Of a DNA stretch of 6,090 bases, positions 5,787-6,090 are shown one piece after another (within the stretch, counting starts at the first letter, position 1; the number at the start of each line of letters is the position of its first letter). The notes below the pieces were generated by a model. The model was not told the DNA's origin. It did not search any database and worked only from the letters and a program-made list of their open reading frames with translations. The stretch is from Treponema sp. Its GTDB lineage: Bacteria; Spirochaetota; Spirochaetia; Treponematales; Breznakiellaceae. The translations under genes were made by a program, and so were the position numbers. Location of the stretch: positions 1 through 6,090 of the forward strand of contig JAISEA010000057.1 in assembly GCA_031264475.1 (NCBI GenBank). Reading direction: 5' to 3'.

Positions 5787-5797
5787 GTGTCTGACAC
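5787..5797. repeat. Palindromic GTGTC-T-GACAC word
   Basis: GTGTCTGACAC is a perfect 5-bp inverted repeat around one base and the most symmetrical member of the TGACACC/GGTGTC words in this region. Confidence 0.55.
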
Positions 5798-5811
5798 CGC
5801 TCCGTACCTGA

Positions 5812-5856
5812 CGATAAAAAAGGAGCGGATTTGACCGCTCCTTTAGAAACTTATCG
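5812..5856 (-). terminator. Strong inverted repeat, likely terminator of a minus-strand transcript
   Basis: AAAGGAGCGG (5819-5828) and CCGCTCCTTT (5835-5844) form a perfect 10-bp stem with loop ATTTGA. On the minus strand the stem runs into six T (positions 5821-5816), the form of an intrinsic terminator; on the plus strand only TTTAG follows. Outer arms CGATAA (5812-5817) and TTATCG (5851-5856) are also complementary and could extend the structure across an asymmetric bulge. No credible minus-strand gene lies immediately upstream in the window, so any terminated transcript would enter from beyond 6090. Confidence 0.6.
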
Positions 5857-5882
5857 CAAAACTAGCACGCACGACCCCGATG

Positions 5883-5918
5883 CCTGACACTCGCGCCTGG
5901 TCCCCGCGCCCTGACACC
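5883..5918. repeat. Two further TGACAC words
   Basis: CCTGACACT (from 5883) and CCTGACACC (5910-5918) continue the series seen at 5368-5394, 5613-5621 and 5787-5798. Confidence 0.45.
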
Positions 5919-5953
5919 ACCGCCCGGCTTGCACCCCGGACGGCCTTTTCTTC

Positions 5954-5970
5954 CTTTGCTCATTGCTCTC
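5954..5970 (+). repeat. Second copy of the heptamer-repeat 17-mer
   Basis: CTTTGCTCATTGCTCTC is identical to 5643-5659, 311 nt apart, but carries only about two heptamer units. Confidence 0.65.
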
Positions 5971-6063
5971 ACGCGCACACCGCCCCGTTCTGTGATGGAA
6001 CCACCCCGATCCGACGACGCCAAGGCACCATAGACGTTCCCTAATCGGACAGGACGGCAGGCG

Positions 6064-6081
6064 CGGGAGACTCATTTCCCG
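6064..6081. repeat. Short hairpin at the right edge
   Basis: CGGGA (6064-6068) and TCCCG (6077-6081) are complementary with an 8-nt loop. It is short and could be chance, or the edge of another repeat cut by the window. Confidence 0.25.
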
Positions 6082-6090
6082 GCTGTTTCA

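Larger units (their letters stand above)
5127..6090. other. Repeat-rich intergenic region without a convincing gene
   Basis: About 960 nt follow infA without a credible coding region. Short open frames on both strands run through repeats, are rich in Arg/Pro/Ser/Thr, lack good ribosome-binding sites and resemble no family I know. The plus strand becomes noticeably C-rich from about 5580. The region holds several kinds of short dispersed repeat and hairpin, annotated separately, and looks like an accumulation site for non-coding repeats. Confidence 0.7.

Noticed and set aside
5579..5834. Open frames on both strands across the heptamer array and hairpins
   Set aside because: Low-complexity translations made of repeat sequence; no recognisable domain or translation signal.
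5851..6075. Minus-strand frame ending just before the terminator-like hairpin
   Set aside because: The position is tempting, but the frame runs through repeat words, is Arg-rich, has no ribosome-binding site that I can see and resembles no family.

Overview
The window looks like chromosomal DNA of a spirochaete, most probably a treponeme. I infer this from the IF-1 protein, which has a spirochaete-like sequence, and from a CUT1 sugar transporter set of a type common in free-living and gut treponemes. The same transporter architecture is also common in Paenibacillus and relatives, and no rRNA or tRNA is present, so the assignment is moderate.

Positions 1-3472 (minus strand) hold a three-gene ABC importer operon. 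It is read from right to left: an LplB-type permease, an LplC/YtcP-type permease, and a large solute-binding lipoprotein whose C-terminus runs off the left edge. The genes are 62-66 nt apart and no ATPase gene is visible, so the system probably uses a shared ATPase encoded elsewhere. The substrate is most likely an oligosaccharide or glycoside, but the sequence does not identify it.

Positions 3473-3653 are a very AT-rich divergent promoter region. It separates the importer from the plus-strand genes: an Rsm22/METTL17-family methyltransferase-like ribosome-assembly protein (3654-4853) and infA, translation initiation factor IF-1 (4902-5126). A promoter for infA appears to overlap the stop codon of the Rsm22 gene. 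Both plus-strand products belong to small-subunit assembly and translation initiation.

Positions 5127-6090 contain no convincing gene. They form a mosaic of short repeats: a hairpin-containing module of about 42-49 nt in three copies plus a fragment (two copies head-to-tail), several TGACACC/GGTGTC words, a perfect 12-bp hairpin, a degenerate heptamer tandem array with a second short copy, a duplicated hairpin followed by TCTTCC, and a strong inverted repeat whose T-tract points to the minus strand. This is the part of the window least explained by known genes. The most economical reading is a hotspot for REP-like or other non-autonomous repeats. I do not see a complete novel defence or mobile system here.
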